Origin: an uncultured Planctomycetota bacterium
GTDB lineage: Bacteria > Planctomycetota > UBA1135 > GCA-002686595
DNA length: 64,000 nucleotides
NCBI GenBank assembly: GCA_903928115.1
Contig: CAIYPP010000001.1
Span: 22,021-86,020 of the forward strand
Direction of reading: 5' to 3'
Both the position numbers and the translations under genes were made by a program. Below are positions 56,937-64,000 of the stretch, piece by piece. Below the pieces are notes generated by a model. The model saw only the letters and a list, made by a program, of their open reading frames with translations. It had not been told where the DNA came from and did not search any database. The first letter of the stretch is position 1. The number at the start of each line of letters is the position of its first letter.

Positions 56937-57869
56937 TCAAGACGGGTCGGAGTCGCGGGGATCCCGCAGTCGACCGCGGAAGCGCTCGAGCTTCGCGATC
57001 GCGTCGTCATCGAGCTTTCCGCCTTGGTCCAGCGGGTTGTCGCTGGGGCGGCGGGCACCGCTCGCGTCGTCGGAGGGCTCCTTCGGCGACGCGGGCGTGG
57101 GCTCGGTCTCGCTCTCGGTGAAGGTCGCGGGGCGGGGACCATAGCCCGGCGGGAAGCCGCCGAACGTGTTCTCACGCATCTGCTGCTGGGCGCGTCGCAT
57201 GCGCACGGCCCACAGCTCGCGCGAGCCCGCGAGCCAGACGAAAAGACCGACCGCCGCGAACGACCACTGCTTCGACGTGAACCCGAGCACGATCAGGCCC
57301 ACCGCGAACAGCTTGCCCAAGCCCGCTGCGATGCGCGTGGCGGTCAGCCAGTCCGTGAAGGCACCGCACAGCGCGCGGAACACGCGTCCGCCGTCCATGG
57401 GAAAGGCGGGGAGCAGGTTCGAGAACCCCATGAAGAGGTTGATCAGGATGAAGTTGCCCAAGAGGCCCGCGGCCGTCGCGGTCGCGTTGGGCGCGATGTC
57501 GCTCATGCTGGCGACACCGCTCGCGAGCATCAGCGGCAGCGCGATCGCAGCGAGCACGAAGTTCACGGCCGGACCTGCCAGAGCGACGATGATCTCGACC
57601 TTGGGGTTCTCGGGGATCTCGCGCATGCGCGCCATGCCGCCCAAGAACCACAGGGTGATGTCGAGCACCTCGATCTTGAACGCGCGCGCCGCCAGCGTGT
57701 GGCCGAGCTCGTGCAACGCGACCAGCGTGAAGATGATCAGGAGGTTGATCACCGCGGCCAGCGGGTCGCCGGGCCAGAGCGCGGCGGTGCCGATCACGAG
57801 GAGCACCCACGAGAGGTCGATGCGGATCGTGGTCCCGAAGACTCGGGCGATGGGGAAGGATCCGAACAC
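56937..57869 (-). CDS. Site-2-type membrane metalloprotease (M50)
   Basis: 310 residues from a GTG at 57869 (read MFGSFPIARVFGTTIRIDL). The zinc site is HELGH (His53, Glu54, His57) in membrane helix 2 and the third ligand is Asp159 in LPAFPMDGGRVFRA. About six membrane helices are followed by an acidic, Pro/Ser-rich cytoplasmic tail; no CBS domains are attached. It probably cleaves membrane-bound regulators. The longer upstream frame lacks homology and was not used. Confidence 0.88.
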   Translation of the reverse strand: MFGSFPIARVFGTTIRIDLSWVLLVIGTAALWPGDPLAAVINLLIIFTLVALHELGHTLAARAFKIEVLDITLWFLGGMARMREIPENPKVEIIVALAGPAVNFVLAAIALPLMLASGVASMSDIAPNATATAAGLLGNFILINLFMGFSNLLPAFPMDGGRVFRALCGAFTDWLTATRIAAGLGKLFAVGLIVLGFTSKQWSFAAVGLFVWLAGSRELWAVRMRRAQQQMRENTFGGFPPGYGPRPATFTESETEPTPASPKEPSDDASGARRPSDNPLDQGGKLDDDAIAKLERFRGRLRDPRDSDPS

Positions 57870-57947
57870 GTGGGGCGCTGGGGTGGGGTGGATCTTCGCA
57901 GCCGAGGTCCCGAGTGGGCGCCCACGGCGAGGAAGGGCGAAAGAAGC

Positions 57948-57953
57948 TAGGCT
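57948..57953 (+). promoter_or_regulatory. Candidate -10 box
   Basis: TAGGCT upstream of the aldehyde-oxidoreductase-like gene. It leaves about 42 nt before the preferred GTG start at 57996. Confidence 0.35.
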
Positions 57954-57995
57954 CCCTTGGCGTGGGTCGCAACCGACCCCGCTGCAAACCCCTGC

Positions 57996-60017
57996 GTGGC
58001 GACACTTTCCGATCCTCGGCCTGCCCCGCGAGTCCTCGCCATCGACCTCGGCGAGCTCGCTCGCGCGGGCGTTGCGAGGGTCCGCCCTTGGGAGTGCCGC
58101 GAAGCGTGGCTCGGTCACATCGGGAACTGGGGCGGCGGCGCACTCGGGGTCGCGGAGCTCGTGTCGCGCGAGCTCGCGGGCGCTCCCGCTCCGCTGGCCC
58201 TGTGCGTGGGCTCACTCGTCCGTCGCGGCTATCCGACCGCGGCTCGTGCCTCGGTCGCGTCGAGGGCGCCGCTCACCGGGCTCTTCTCCGAGGGCTTGGT
58301 CGGAGGCTCGCTCGCGCGACGGCTGGCCTCGCTCGCCGACGGAGTGTTCGTCGCTGGGCGCGTCGAGGGTGCTGGTCAGGTGCTCGTCGTCGATGCGAAC
58401 GGCAGCGCGAAGCTCGAGCGGCACGCCGACCTCGCGGGCGCGTCGCCGCGCGAGGTGCATCGTCTTCTGGAAGAGCGCCTCGGTCCGTGTGGCACGCTGT
58501 CGATCGGACTCGCGGGAGAGCGCGGCGTCGCACTCGCGAGCCTCGCGTCGGGCGGCGAGGTCCCACACTTCGTCGGCCGCGGCGGACTCGGCGCAGTGCT
58601 CGGGCGCTGCGGGCTCAAGGCGATCGCGGTCTGCGCGCCGGAAGTTGCCGAGACGGGCTCTGCGGAGCTCGTCGCGCGCCTCGCGCGCTCGCCGCGGCTG
58701 CTCGCGCGCGCCGAGGGCGGCACGCTCGAGCTCTTCGACGCCTTCGCGCAGCGCGGCGACGTCGCGGGGAGCTCTACCGAGCTCGCGCGCCTCGGCGAAC
58801 AAGCCCGTGCAGCGCGCGCGGGTCGCCACGGCTGTCGCGGCTGTCCTACGCCCTGCGGTTGGGAGTTCGACACGCGGCGCGGTGCAGCGCAGTCGGCGCG
58901 CTTCGGCGCCAGCCACGCGCTCGCGGCGGCGCTGCGCTTTTCCGGCCTCGACGACGCGTTGGAGCTGCTGCGCGCCTGCGACGAGCTCGGCCTCGACGCG
59001 AAGGAGCTCGGGGCGACCATGGCGCTCGTGGCTCCGCGGGACCTCGACCAAGCGCTGCGGTGGGTCCGCGAGCTGTGCGACGGTGTCGGCGAGGGTGCGC
59101 GGCTCGCCCGCGGCTCGGTCGCGCTCGCTCGAGAGCTCGGCATCGAGACCCCGAGCGCCAAAGGCGCCGCGGTGCGGCCCGACGCGAGCATCGCCTCGCT
59201 GCTCGGTCAGTGCGTCTCCTCGCGCGGCGGGGACCCGATGCGGACCTTCCCGTTTCTCGCGGTCGATGGGGCCGACCTCGCGGCCTTTCGAGCTAGCACG
59301 GGGATCGCGCTGCCCGCGCAGGCCTCCGATCCAAGCTCGCCCGTCGGGAAGGGCCGCCTCGTCGCGTGGCACGAGGACTGGGCCAACGCCCTCGACATGC
59401 TGGGTTTCTGCGCGTTCTCGGGCGCCGCGCTGCTCGCGGACGGGCTCTTCACGCCCGCCGAGCTGTCCCGCGAGCTCGCGCCGCGGCCGTTCGCGGAGAG
59501 CGGACTCGATCTGCTCGACGCGGGTGGCGTGCTCTCGGCGCTCCAGCGCGCGCTCAACGAGCGCTACGGCGCCGCGCCGGGCTCCGACGGGCCGTCGTGG
59601 TCCGCGGGTCGCGCGCTCGTCGCCGAGGCGTGGTCGGAGTACGCGTGGGTACGCGGGCTCGACCCGCACTCGGGGCGCTTGACGTCCGAGCGCCGCGCCG
59701 CGCTCGAAGCGGTCCGACCTTGGAGGCGCGAGTCCGTGTCCGACGGGCTCGGGCGTACCGAAGTGCGCACGGAAGCGCAGGCCGAGCCGCGTCGTCGTGG
59801 GCGTGTGACGCTGCGCGCGCGCGGCGGGGAGCTGCGCACGCTCGAGCTCGATCTGCCGGCGACCGCGGGCGAGGTGCTCGCCGCGCTCGGCCGCTCCGAA
59901 CCGCGCTGGGTCTCGGCGCGTCCCGCGATCTTTCGTGAAGGCGTCGCGCTCTCGCACGACGCGCTCGTTCGCGCCGACGACGAGCTCACACTGCTCGCCG
60001 TGCTCGCGGGCGGTTGA
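57996..60017 (+). CDS. Aldehyde ferredoxin oxidoreductase-like protein fused to a MoaD/ThiS-like domain
   Basis: 673 residues from the GTG at 57996; a TTG at 57957 is an alternative. The AOR-like part shows the [4Fe-4S] ligands Cys280, Cys283, Cys287 (HGCRGCPTPCGWEF) and Cys472 (DMLGFCAFSG), with DALELLRACDELGLDAKELG between them. These enzymes use a tungsten or molybdenum pterin. The last 70 residues (VTLRARGGELRTLELDL ... LTLLAVLAGG) look like a MoaD/ThiS beta-grasp domain ending in the activatable Gly-Gly. MoaD-like genes often neighbour AOR genes, but a direct C-terminal fusion is unusual. Confidence 0.8.
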   Translation: MATLSDPRPAPRVLAIDLGELARAGVARVRPWECREAWLGHIGNWGGGALGVAELVSRELAGAPAPLALCVGSLVRRGYPTAARASVASRAPLTGLFSEGLVGGSLARRLASLADGVFVAGRVEGAGQVLVVDANGSAKLERHADLAGASPREVHRLLEERLGPCGTLSIGLAGERGVALASLASGGEVPHFVGRGGLGAVLGRCGLKAIAVCAPEVAETGSAELVARLARSPRLLARAEGGTLELFDAFAQRGDVAGSSTELARLGEQARAARAGRHGCRGCPTPCGWEFDTRRGAAQSARFGASHALAAALRFSGLDDALELLRACDELGLDAKELGATMALVAPRDLDQALRWVRELCDGVGEGARLARGSVALARELGIETPSAKGAAVRPDASIASLLGQCVSSRGGDPMRTFPFLAVDGADLAAFRASTGIALPAQASDPSSPVGKGRLVAWHEDWANALDMLGFCAFSGAALLADGLFTPAELSRELAPRPFAESGLDLLDAGGVLSALQRALNERYGAAPGSDGPSWSAGRALVAEAWSEYAWVRGLDPHSGRLTSERRAALEAVRPWRRESVSDGLGRTEVRTEAQAEPRRRGRVTLRARGGELRTLELDLPATAGEVLAALGRSEPRWVSARPAIFREGVALSHDALVRADDELTLLAVLAGG

Positions 60018-60066
60018 GCCGCATTCGAGCTCACGCGACCCGTTTGCCTTGCCCTTCGGCGGAGAC

Positions 60067-60072
60067 TACAAC
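60067..60072 (+). promoter_or_regulatory. Candidate -10 box, leaderless spacing
   Basis: TACAAC, 8 nt before the TTG start at 60081. Confidence 0.4.
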
Positions 60073-60080
60073 GCTCCCGC

Positions 60081-61145
60081 TTGTTCCCCATCCTGATCCT
60101 CAAGACTGGAGCGCTCGGCGACGTGGTGCGGACGACGGCGCTCGTGCCCGGCCTTCGCTCCCTGCACTCGGACGCGCGCATCACGTGGGTGACGGCTCCC
60201 GGCGCCGTCGATCTCGTGCGCCTGCACCCTGGGGTGGCCGAGGTCGTCGCGCTCGACGCGCGCGCGGAAGCCAGCTGCGCCGCGGTGCGCACGCGGCTCG
60301 CGGCAACGCGCTGGTCCTGGCTCATCTCGCTCGACGACGAGGAGCCCCTGTGCGCGCTCGCATCCGCCCTCGGCGCGGAGCGGCTCTCCGGCGCGCACCT
60401 CGACGCCCACGGTCGGCGCGCGTACACGCCCGACGTCGGTCCATGGTTCGACATGGGGCTGCTCTCGATCCACGGCAAGGCGGCCGCGGACCGCATGAAG
60501 ATCGAGAATCGCCGGAGTCACCCCGAGATCCTGACCAGCATGCTCGGGCTCTCGATGGGCAAGCCGGAGCTGCACGTCGAGCCGCGCCACATCGAGGCCG
60601 CGCGCGCCTTCGCGGAGCGCCACGCGCTCTCTGGACACGGACCGATCGTGGGGCTCAACACGGGGGCTGGCGGGCGCTGGCGTTCGAAGATGCTGTCGGT
60701 CGAGCGCACCGCGGAGCTCGCGGAGCGCGTCCACTCGGCTCTCGGGGGCGCGGTGACCTTCGTCCTGTTCGGCGGCGCCGACGAACGCGAGCGCAACGCG
60801 GACATCGTGCGGGCCTGCGAAGGGCGCGTGCGGCTCTTGGACGCGGGGGTCGACAACGCGCTGCTCGACTTCGCGGCGCGCGTGGGGCTGTGCGATGTGC
60901 TCGTGACCAGCGACAGCCTCGCGCTGCACGTGGGACTTGCCCGCGGCGTGCGGATCGTGAGCTTCTTCGCGCCGACCTCGGCCGCGGAGATCGAGCTCTA
61001 CGGGCAAGGCGAGAAGGTCGTGAGCACGGCTCCCGACTACTGCTCGTACAAGCCCGATGCCGACACGTCCTCGCTCACGCCGGAGCGCATCGCCGACGCG
61101 ACGCTGCGCCAGCTCGCCCTGGTGCCCGGCGGGAGGTCGCGGTGA
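60081..61145 (+). CDS. GT9-family glycosyltransferase (heptosyltransferase-like)
   Basis: 354 residues from a TTG start (read MFPILILKTGALGDVVRTTA), supported by the TACAAC box just upstream and by homology beginning at residue 3. GT9 features: ILKTGALGDV at the N-terminus, GLNTGAGGRWRSKMLS, VLFGGADERERNADIV and TSDSLALHVGLARGVRIVSFF. Such enzymes transfer heptose or related sugars to lipid A core-like acceptors. It is coupled by GTGA overlap to a tiny membrane protein. Confidence 0.87.
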   Translation: MFPILILKTGALGDVVRTTALVPGLRSLHSDARITWVTAPGAVDLVRLHPGVAEVVALDARAEASCAAVRTRLAATRWSWLISLDDEEPLCALASALGAERLSGAHLDAHGRRAYTPDVGPWFDMGLLSIHGKAAADRMKIENRRSHPEILTSMLGLSMGKPELHVEPRHIEAARAFAERHALSGHGPIVGLNTGAGGRWRSKMLSVERTAELAERVHSALGGAVTFVLFGGADERERNADIVRACEGRVRLLDAGVDNALLDFAARVGLCDVLVTSDSLALHVGLARGVRIVSFFAPTSAAEIELYGQGEKVVSTAPDYCSYKPDADTSSLTPERIADATLRQLALVPGGRSR

Positions 61146-61348
61146 GCAAGGACAAGCTGTGGTGGCTCGCGAAGGTCCTCGAGGGGATCGGAATGGTCGT
61201 TGTCCTCGTCGGGGTGTTCGTCTCGATGAGCGCCGGCTTCGAGGGCCGCGGGCTCGAGTCGATGTCCTACGAGTTTCAGGGCCTCTTCATCGGGGGCGGC
61301 CTGTTTGCCCTCGGCGTCGTGATCGAGCGCTGGATCGGGTCGCGCTAG
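61142..61348 (+). CDS. Small two-helix membrane protein
   Basis: 68 residues from a GTG overlapping the GT9 stop. Two membrane helices (VLEGIGMVVVLVGVFVSM and LFIGGGLFALGVVI) are separated by a short loop, with basic ends. No family is recognised. The tight coupling suggests it helps localise the glycosyltransferase. Confidence 0.65.
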   Translation: MSKDKLWWLAKVLEGIGMVVVLVGVFVSMSAGFEGRGLESMSYEFQGLFIGGGLFALGVVIERWIGSR

Positions 61349-61551
61349 CGCCCGGTCAGGTCCCGTTCCCAGCCCTGCCCGCGCAGGAAACGCGCGCCGC
61401 AGTTCACGAGAGCTTTGGAGTGCACGAGCGCGGGCCTCGCCGCCGACCTCGCCTCGGGCGGGACAGCGCTCCGCTCTCCGTTCGGCGGATCGGGAATCTG
61501 GCTCCGCCTGCGCCTGCCCTGAGCTTGGCGAACGAGAGCACCCCAAAATCG

Positions 61552-61577
61552 GACCCTCCACCTATAGTAAGAGGGTC
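61552..61577 (+). promoter_or_regulatory. Inverted repeat flanking a TATAGT box
   Basis: GACCCT and AGGGTC, separated by 14 nt, flank TATAGT (61563-61568), about 145 nt upstream of the next gene. This looks like an operator placed over a -10 element, in the 365-bp gap 61349-61713 that holds no convincing gene. Confidence 0.35.
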
Positions 61578-61713
61578 TAGCGGGAACTCTGTGCCTGCGG
61601 AGTACGTCTCTCCTTGGACCTTGGGCGCGCGGCGCGCGCCTTGGGCGGGGGCGGACTCTCTGGGCCCCCTCGAGAACCCCGCCTGCTCCGTTGCCCCCTT
61701 CCGAGCGCACCGC

Positions 61714-63882
61714 ATGACCCTTCGACGGCTCGTCTCCTCCGCTGCAGCAGCCCTAGCCCTCGCGACCGCTTCCAGCGCGCAGGTGGTCTTCACGAACGCC
61801 ACGACGCAGTTCCCTGCGAGCAACGCCGGCGACACCGAGAACGTCGACTTCGGTGACGTCGACGGCGACGGTGACTTCGACGCGATCCTCGCCGAGGGCG
61901 GCGACGGCGGGAACGATCAGAACAACATCTGGATCAACCGCGGAGGCGAGGCGGGCGGCACGATCGGCTTCTTCGCGGACCGCACGACGACTCAGTTCCC
62001 AGCGGTGCTCGACCAGAGTCGCGACATCGAGTTCGTCGACATCGACCTCGACGGCGACCTCGACATCTACGTGTCGAACACGTCGCAGCTCTCCAACCAG
62101 TCCAATCGCTGGTGGGTGAACATGGGCGGCGCACAGGGCGGCACGCAGGGCTTCTATCAGGACCAGAGCGCGGCCCACTGGGCGGGACTTGGCGTGGCGG
62201 GGCAGTCCTCGATCGCGGCCAGTCAGATCTTGCCCTCGACGGGCTTCATCGACTTCTCCTGCGACTGCGACTTCGGTGACCTCGACAACGATGGCGACAT
62301 CGACCTCGTGCACTCGAGCTATGGCGGGGCGTTCGGCGGCAACGTGCCGACGCGTCTGTTCGTGAACAACGGCTCCGGTGTCTACGCAGAGTTCAACCCG
62401 TCGGGGTATCAGCTCACCGCGCAGACGATTTCGGTCGGCGTGCCCGGTATTTGGTGTCAGGGCAACCAAGCCACCAACACCACCAACTCGACGGGCGCCA
62501 ACTGCGACGTCGCGAGCTCGGCGCTCGACATCGACGTCGGGGATATCGACGGCGACTACGACCTCGACATCCTGCACGGCGCGCGTCAGGAACCTCCGCG
62601 CATGTTCCGCAACCTGTTGGAGACGGGCTCGCTCGCGTTCCGTGACGTGACGGGCGCTGTGTTCCCTGCGGGCTACTCTTCGGGCAACGGCCACTACGAG
62701 CAGGAGATGGGGGACTGCGACCTCGACGGCGACCTCGACATCTACGGCCTCAACTGGCAGGTCGCGGGCGCGTTCAACGACATCACGCTGCGCAACGACG
62801 GTGCGGGCACGTACTCCAACATCCAAGTGCTCTCCGGCTCGGGCGCCGACGACAACGAAGGCGACTTCCTCGACTACGACAACGACGGGGACCTCGACAT
62901 CTACGTCGCGAACTTCTCGGGTCAGGACAAGCTCTACCGCAACAACTGGACGGGTACGGGCAACTTCAGCCACACGGACATGACCTCGACGTTGATGCCC
63001 AGCGCCGCGAACACGGCGCTCGACGCGGACTGCGCGGACCTCGATCAGGACGGCGACACCGACGTCATGGTGTCGAACGATGGCGGTCAGCCCGAGTACT
63101 ACTTCAAGAACACGCTGAACACGGTCGACACGCGCATCCCGCGTGTGCCCAACCTCGAGCAGGCTCCGGCGCGCACCGCGGGGGCGGCGCCGACGATCGT
63201 TCGCGCACACGTCTACGACAACGCGTCGTACTACGTGACGTGGTACTACCCGGTCACGCTGGAGTATCGCGTGCAGCCTTCGGTCGCGTGGCTCAGCACG
63301 ACGATGCAGGCGAGCCAAGGCCAGCTCTTCCGCGGCGGGCTCCCCGGCGCGCTCGTTGGCACGGTCGAATATCGCGTCAAGGTCGTCGACCGCATGGGCA
63401 ACATCGGCTACTCCGCGACGAAGAGCTTCGTGGCGTCGTGCCCGGCGGTTGTCTCCTATTGCACGGCGGGCACGACCACCAACGGCTGCAACGCGACGCT
63501 CAGCGCGAGCGGCACGCCCAGTGCCAGCGCCTCGTCGGGCTTCACGCTCAGCGTCTCGAACGTCGAGGGCCAGCGCCAAGGGCTGATTTTCTACAGCGTC
63601 AACGGGCGCAACTCCTCCGTGTGGGCCACCGGCAGCACGAGCTTCCTCTGCGTCAAGGCACCGACCCAGCGGCTCACGACGCTCGGCTCCGGCGGCACGA
63701 ACAACGCCTGCAACGGCGCGTTCTCGATCGACTGGCTCGCTTGGATGGCCGCTCATCCGACGGCGGTGGGCCAGCCGCTCACATCGGGGCAGAAGTTCCA
63801 GGGGCAGTGCTGGTTCCGCGATCCGTCCGCGATTGCGACGACCAACTTGTCGCAGGGGTTGGAGTGGACGCTGTGTCCGTGA
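61714..63882 (+). CDS. Secreted FG-GAP/VCBS repeat protein
   Basis: 722 residues with a signal peptide (MTLRRLVSSAAAALALATASSA). Many calcium-binding Asp loops mark FG-GAP/VCBS repeats: DVDGDGDFD, DIDLDGDLDIY, DLDNDGDIDL, DIDGDYDLDI, DCDLDGDLDIY, DYDNDGDLDIY and DLDQDGDTDV. These form a beta-propeller over residues 25-460. An Ig-like segment (PRVPNLEQAPARTAGAAPTI onward) and a cysteine-containing C-terminal domain follow. It is probably an exported adhesion or sugar-binding protein. A hairpin-rich region with an intrinsic terminator follows. Confidence 0.85.
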   Translation: MTLRRLVSSAAAALALATASSAQVVFTNATTQFPASNAGDTENVDFGDVDGDGDFDAILAEGGDGGNDQNNIWINRGGEAGGTIGFFADRTTTQFPAVLDQSRDIEFVDIDLDGDLDIYVSNTSQLSNQSNRWWVNMGGAQGGTQGFYQDQSAAHWAGLGVAGQSSIAASQILPSTGFIDFSCDCDFGDLDNDGDIDLVHSSYGGAFGGNVPTRLFVNNGSGVYAEFNPSGYQLTAQTISVGVPGIWCQGNQATNTTNSTGANCDVASSALDIDVGDIDGDYDLDILHGARQEPPRMFRNLLETGSLAFRDVTGAVFPAGYSSGNGHYEQEMGDCDLDGDLDIYGLNWQVAGAFNDITLRNDGAGTYSNIQVLSGSGADDNEGDFLDYDNDGDLDIYVANFSGQDKLYRNNWTGTGNFSHTDMTSTLMPSAANTALDADCADLDQDGDTDVMVSNDGGQPEYYFKNTLNTVDTRIPRVPNLEQAPARTAGAAPTIVRAHVYDNASYYVTWYYPVTLEYRVQPSVAWLSTTMQASQGQLFRGGLPGALVGTVEYRVKVVDRMGNIGYSATKSFVASCPAVVSYCTAGTTTNGCNATLSASGTPSASASSGFTLSVSNVEGQRQGLIFYSVNGRNSSVWATGSTSFLCVKAPTQRLTTLGSGGTNNACNGAFSIDWLAWMAAHPTAVGQPLTSGQKFQGQCWFRDPSAIATTNLSQGLEWTLCP

Positions 63883-63926
63883 TCGGCCGCTGAGCGGCGG
63901 ACGGATCGCTTCACCCTTCAGCCAGC

Positions 63927-63945
63927 GGGATCGCTGCGCGATCCC
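63927..63945 (+). terminator. Hairpin downstream of FG-GAP gene
   Basis: Perfect 8-bp stem GGGATCGC / GCGATCCC with a 3-nt loop; no T-run follows. It may act with the next hairpin. Confidence 0.45.
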
Positions 63946-63960
63946 TCGGGGGATCCTCTA

Positions 63961-63988
63961 CCGGAGAGCCCACTGGGCTCTCCGGTTT
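63961..63988 (+). terminator. Intrinsic terminator
   Basis: Perfect 11-bp stem (CCGGAGAGCCC / GGGCTCTCCGG, ACT loop) followed by TTT. This is the clearest rho-independent terminator in the window. Confidence 0.75.
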
Positions 63989-64000
63989 CGCATCGGCTTC

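Noticed and set aside
61345..61710. Minus-strand frame in the 365-bp gap
   Set aside because: Low-complexity Arg/Pro/Gly translation without start signal or recognisable domain.

Overview
The window is about 64 kb of very GC-rich bacterial chromosome, densely packed with genes on both strands. I see no rRNA, tRNA or CRISPR array. The gene content suggests a deep-branching Planctomycetota lineage: a large multihaem cytochrome next to a cupredoxin, a DUF1570-type metalloprotease, secreted IPT/TIG and FG-GAP proteins, a membrane pyrophosphatase and formylglycine-synthase-fold lipoproteins. Myxococcota-like relatives cannot be excluded. Gene starts follow two habits. Many first genes have a TANNNT-like box 7-12 nt before the start codon and no Shine-Dalgarno, which suggests leaderless mRNAs. 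Many downstream genes overlap the previous stop by four bases (ATGA, GTGA or TTGA).

Layout. 1-4.1 kb: the end of an octahaem cytochrome c, then a cupredoxin. 4.1-8.4 kb: a small unknown protein, an HDOD protein, a secreted protein and a matrixin-like metalloprotease ending in a Gly-Cys/membrane/basic sorting tail. 8.4-16.5 kb: two tandem GT-C-like membrane glycosyltransferases, a PolB-like exonuclease, an MFS transporter, a hemerythrin, a YyaL-like protein and RsfS. 16.6-23.4 kb: pyrophosphatase, DedA protein, an ABC exporter operon, a glutaredoxin-like protein and an FHA protein. 23.4-31.3 kb: two GT4 glycosyltransferases, a molybdopterin oxidoreductase, a large secreted MA-type peptidase and an SDR.

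31.4-39 kb is a minus-strand block: lysine 2,3-aminomutase, two D-Ala-D-Ala-ligase-like ATP-grasp enzymes, a GNAT acetyltransferase, a YkgJ-type cysteine cluster protein, then a flippase and a GT4 enzyme. The first four look like a pathway that makes an acetylated beta-lysine-containing small molecule or peptide. A haem-binding protein lies upstream. 39.2-41.8 kb: a CBS protein, biotin carboxylase and biotin carrier protein.

41.8-44.1 kb is the most unusual part. It holds a lipoprotein with an FGE/C-type-lectin fold whose C-terminus looks like the variable region of a diversity-generating retroelement (DGR). A pyrimidine tract and a truncated avd-like gene follow. The cassette is bracketed by an imperfect direct repeat of about 80 bp and preceded by an IS91-family transposase remnant. 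No reverse transcriptase or template repeat is visible here.

44-64 kb: an APC permease, dapE-like and dapD genes, a DUF1028 secreted protein, a DUF3050 protein, a three-gene acyl-CoA synthetase/thiolase/FadJ operon, secreted and membrane-anchored unknowns, a site-2 protease, an aldehyde ferredoxin oxidoreductase-like protein fused to a MoaD/ThiS-like domain ending in Gly-Gly, a GT9 glycosyltransferase with a tiny membrane partner, and a secreted FG-GAP protein followed by strong terminator hairpins.
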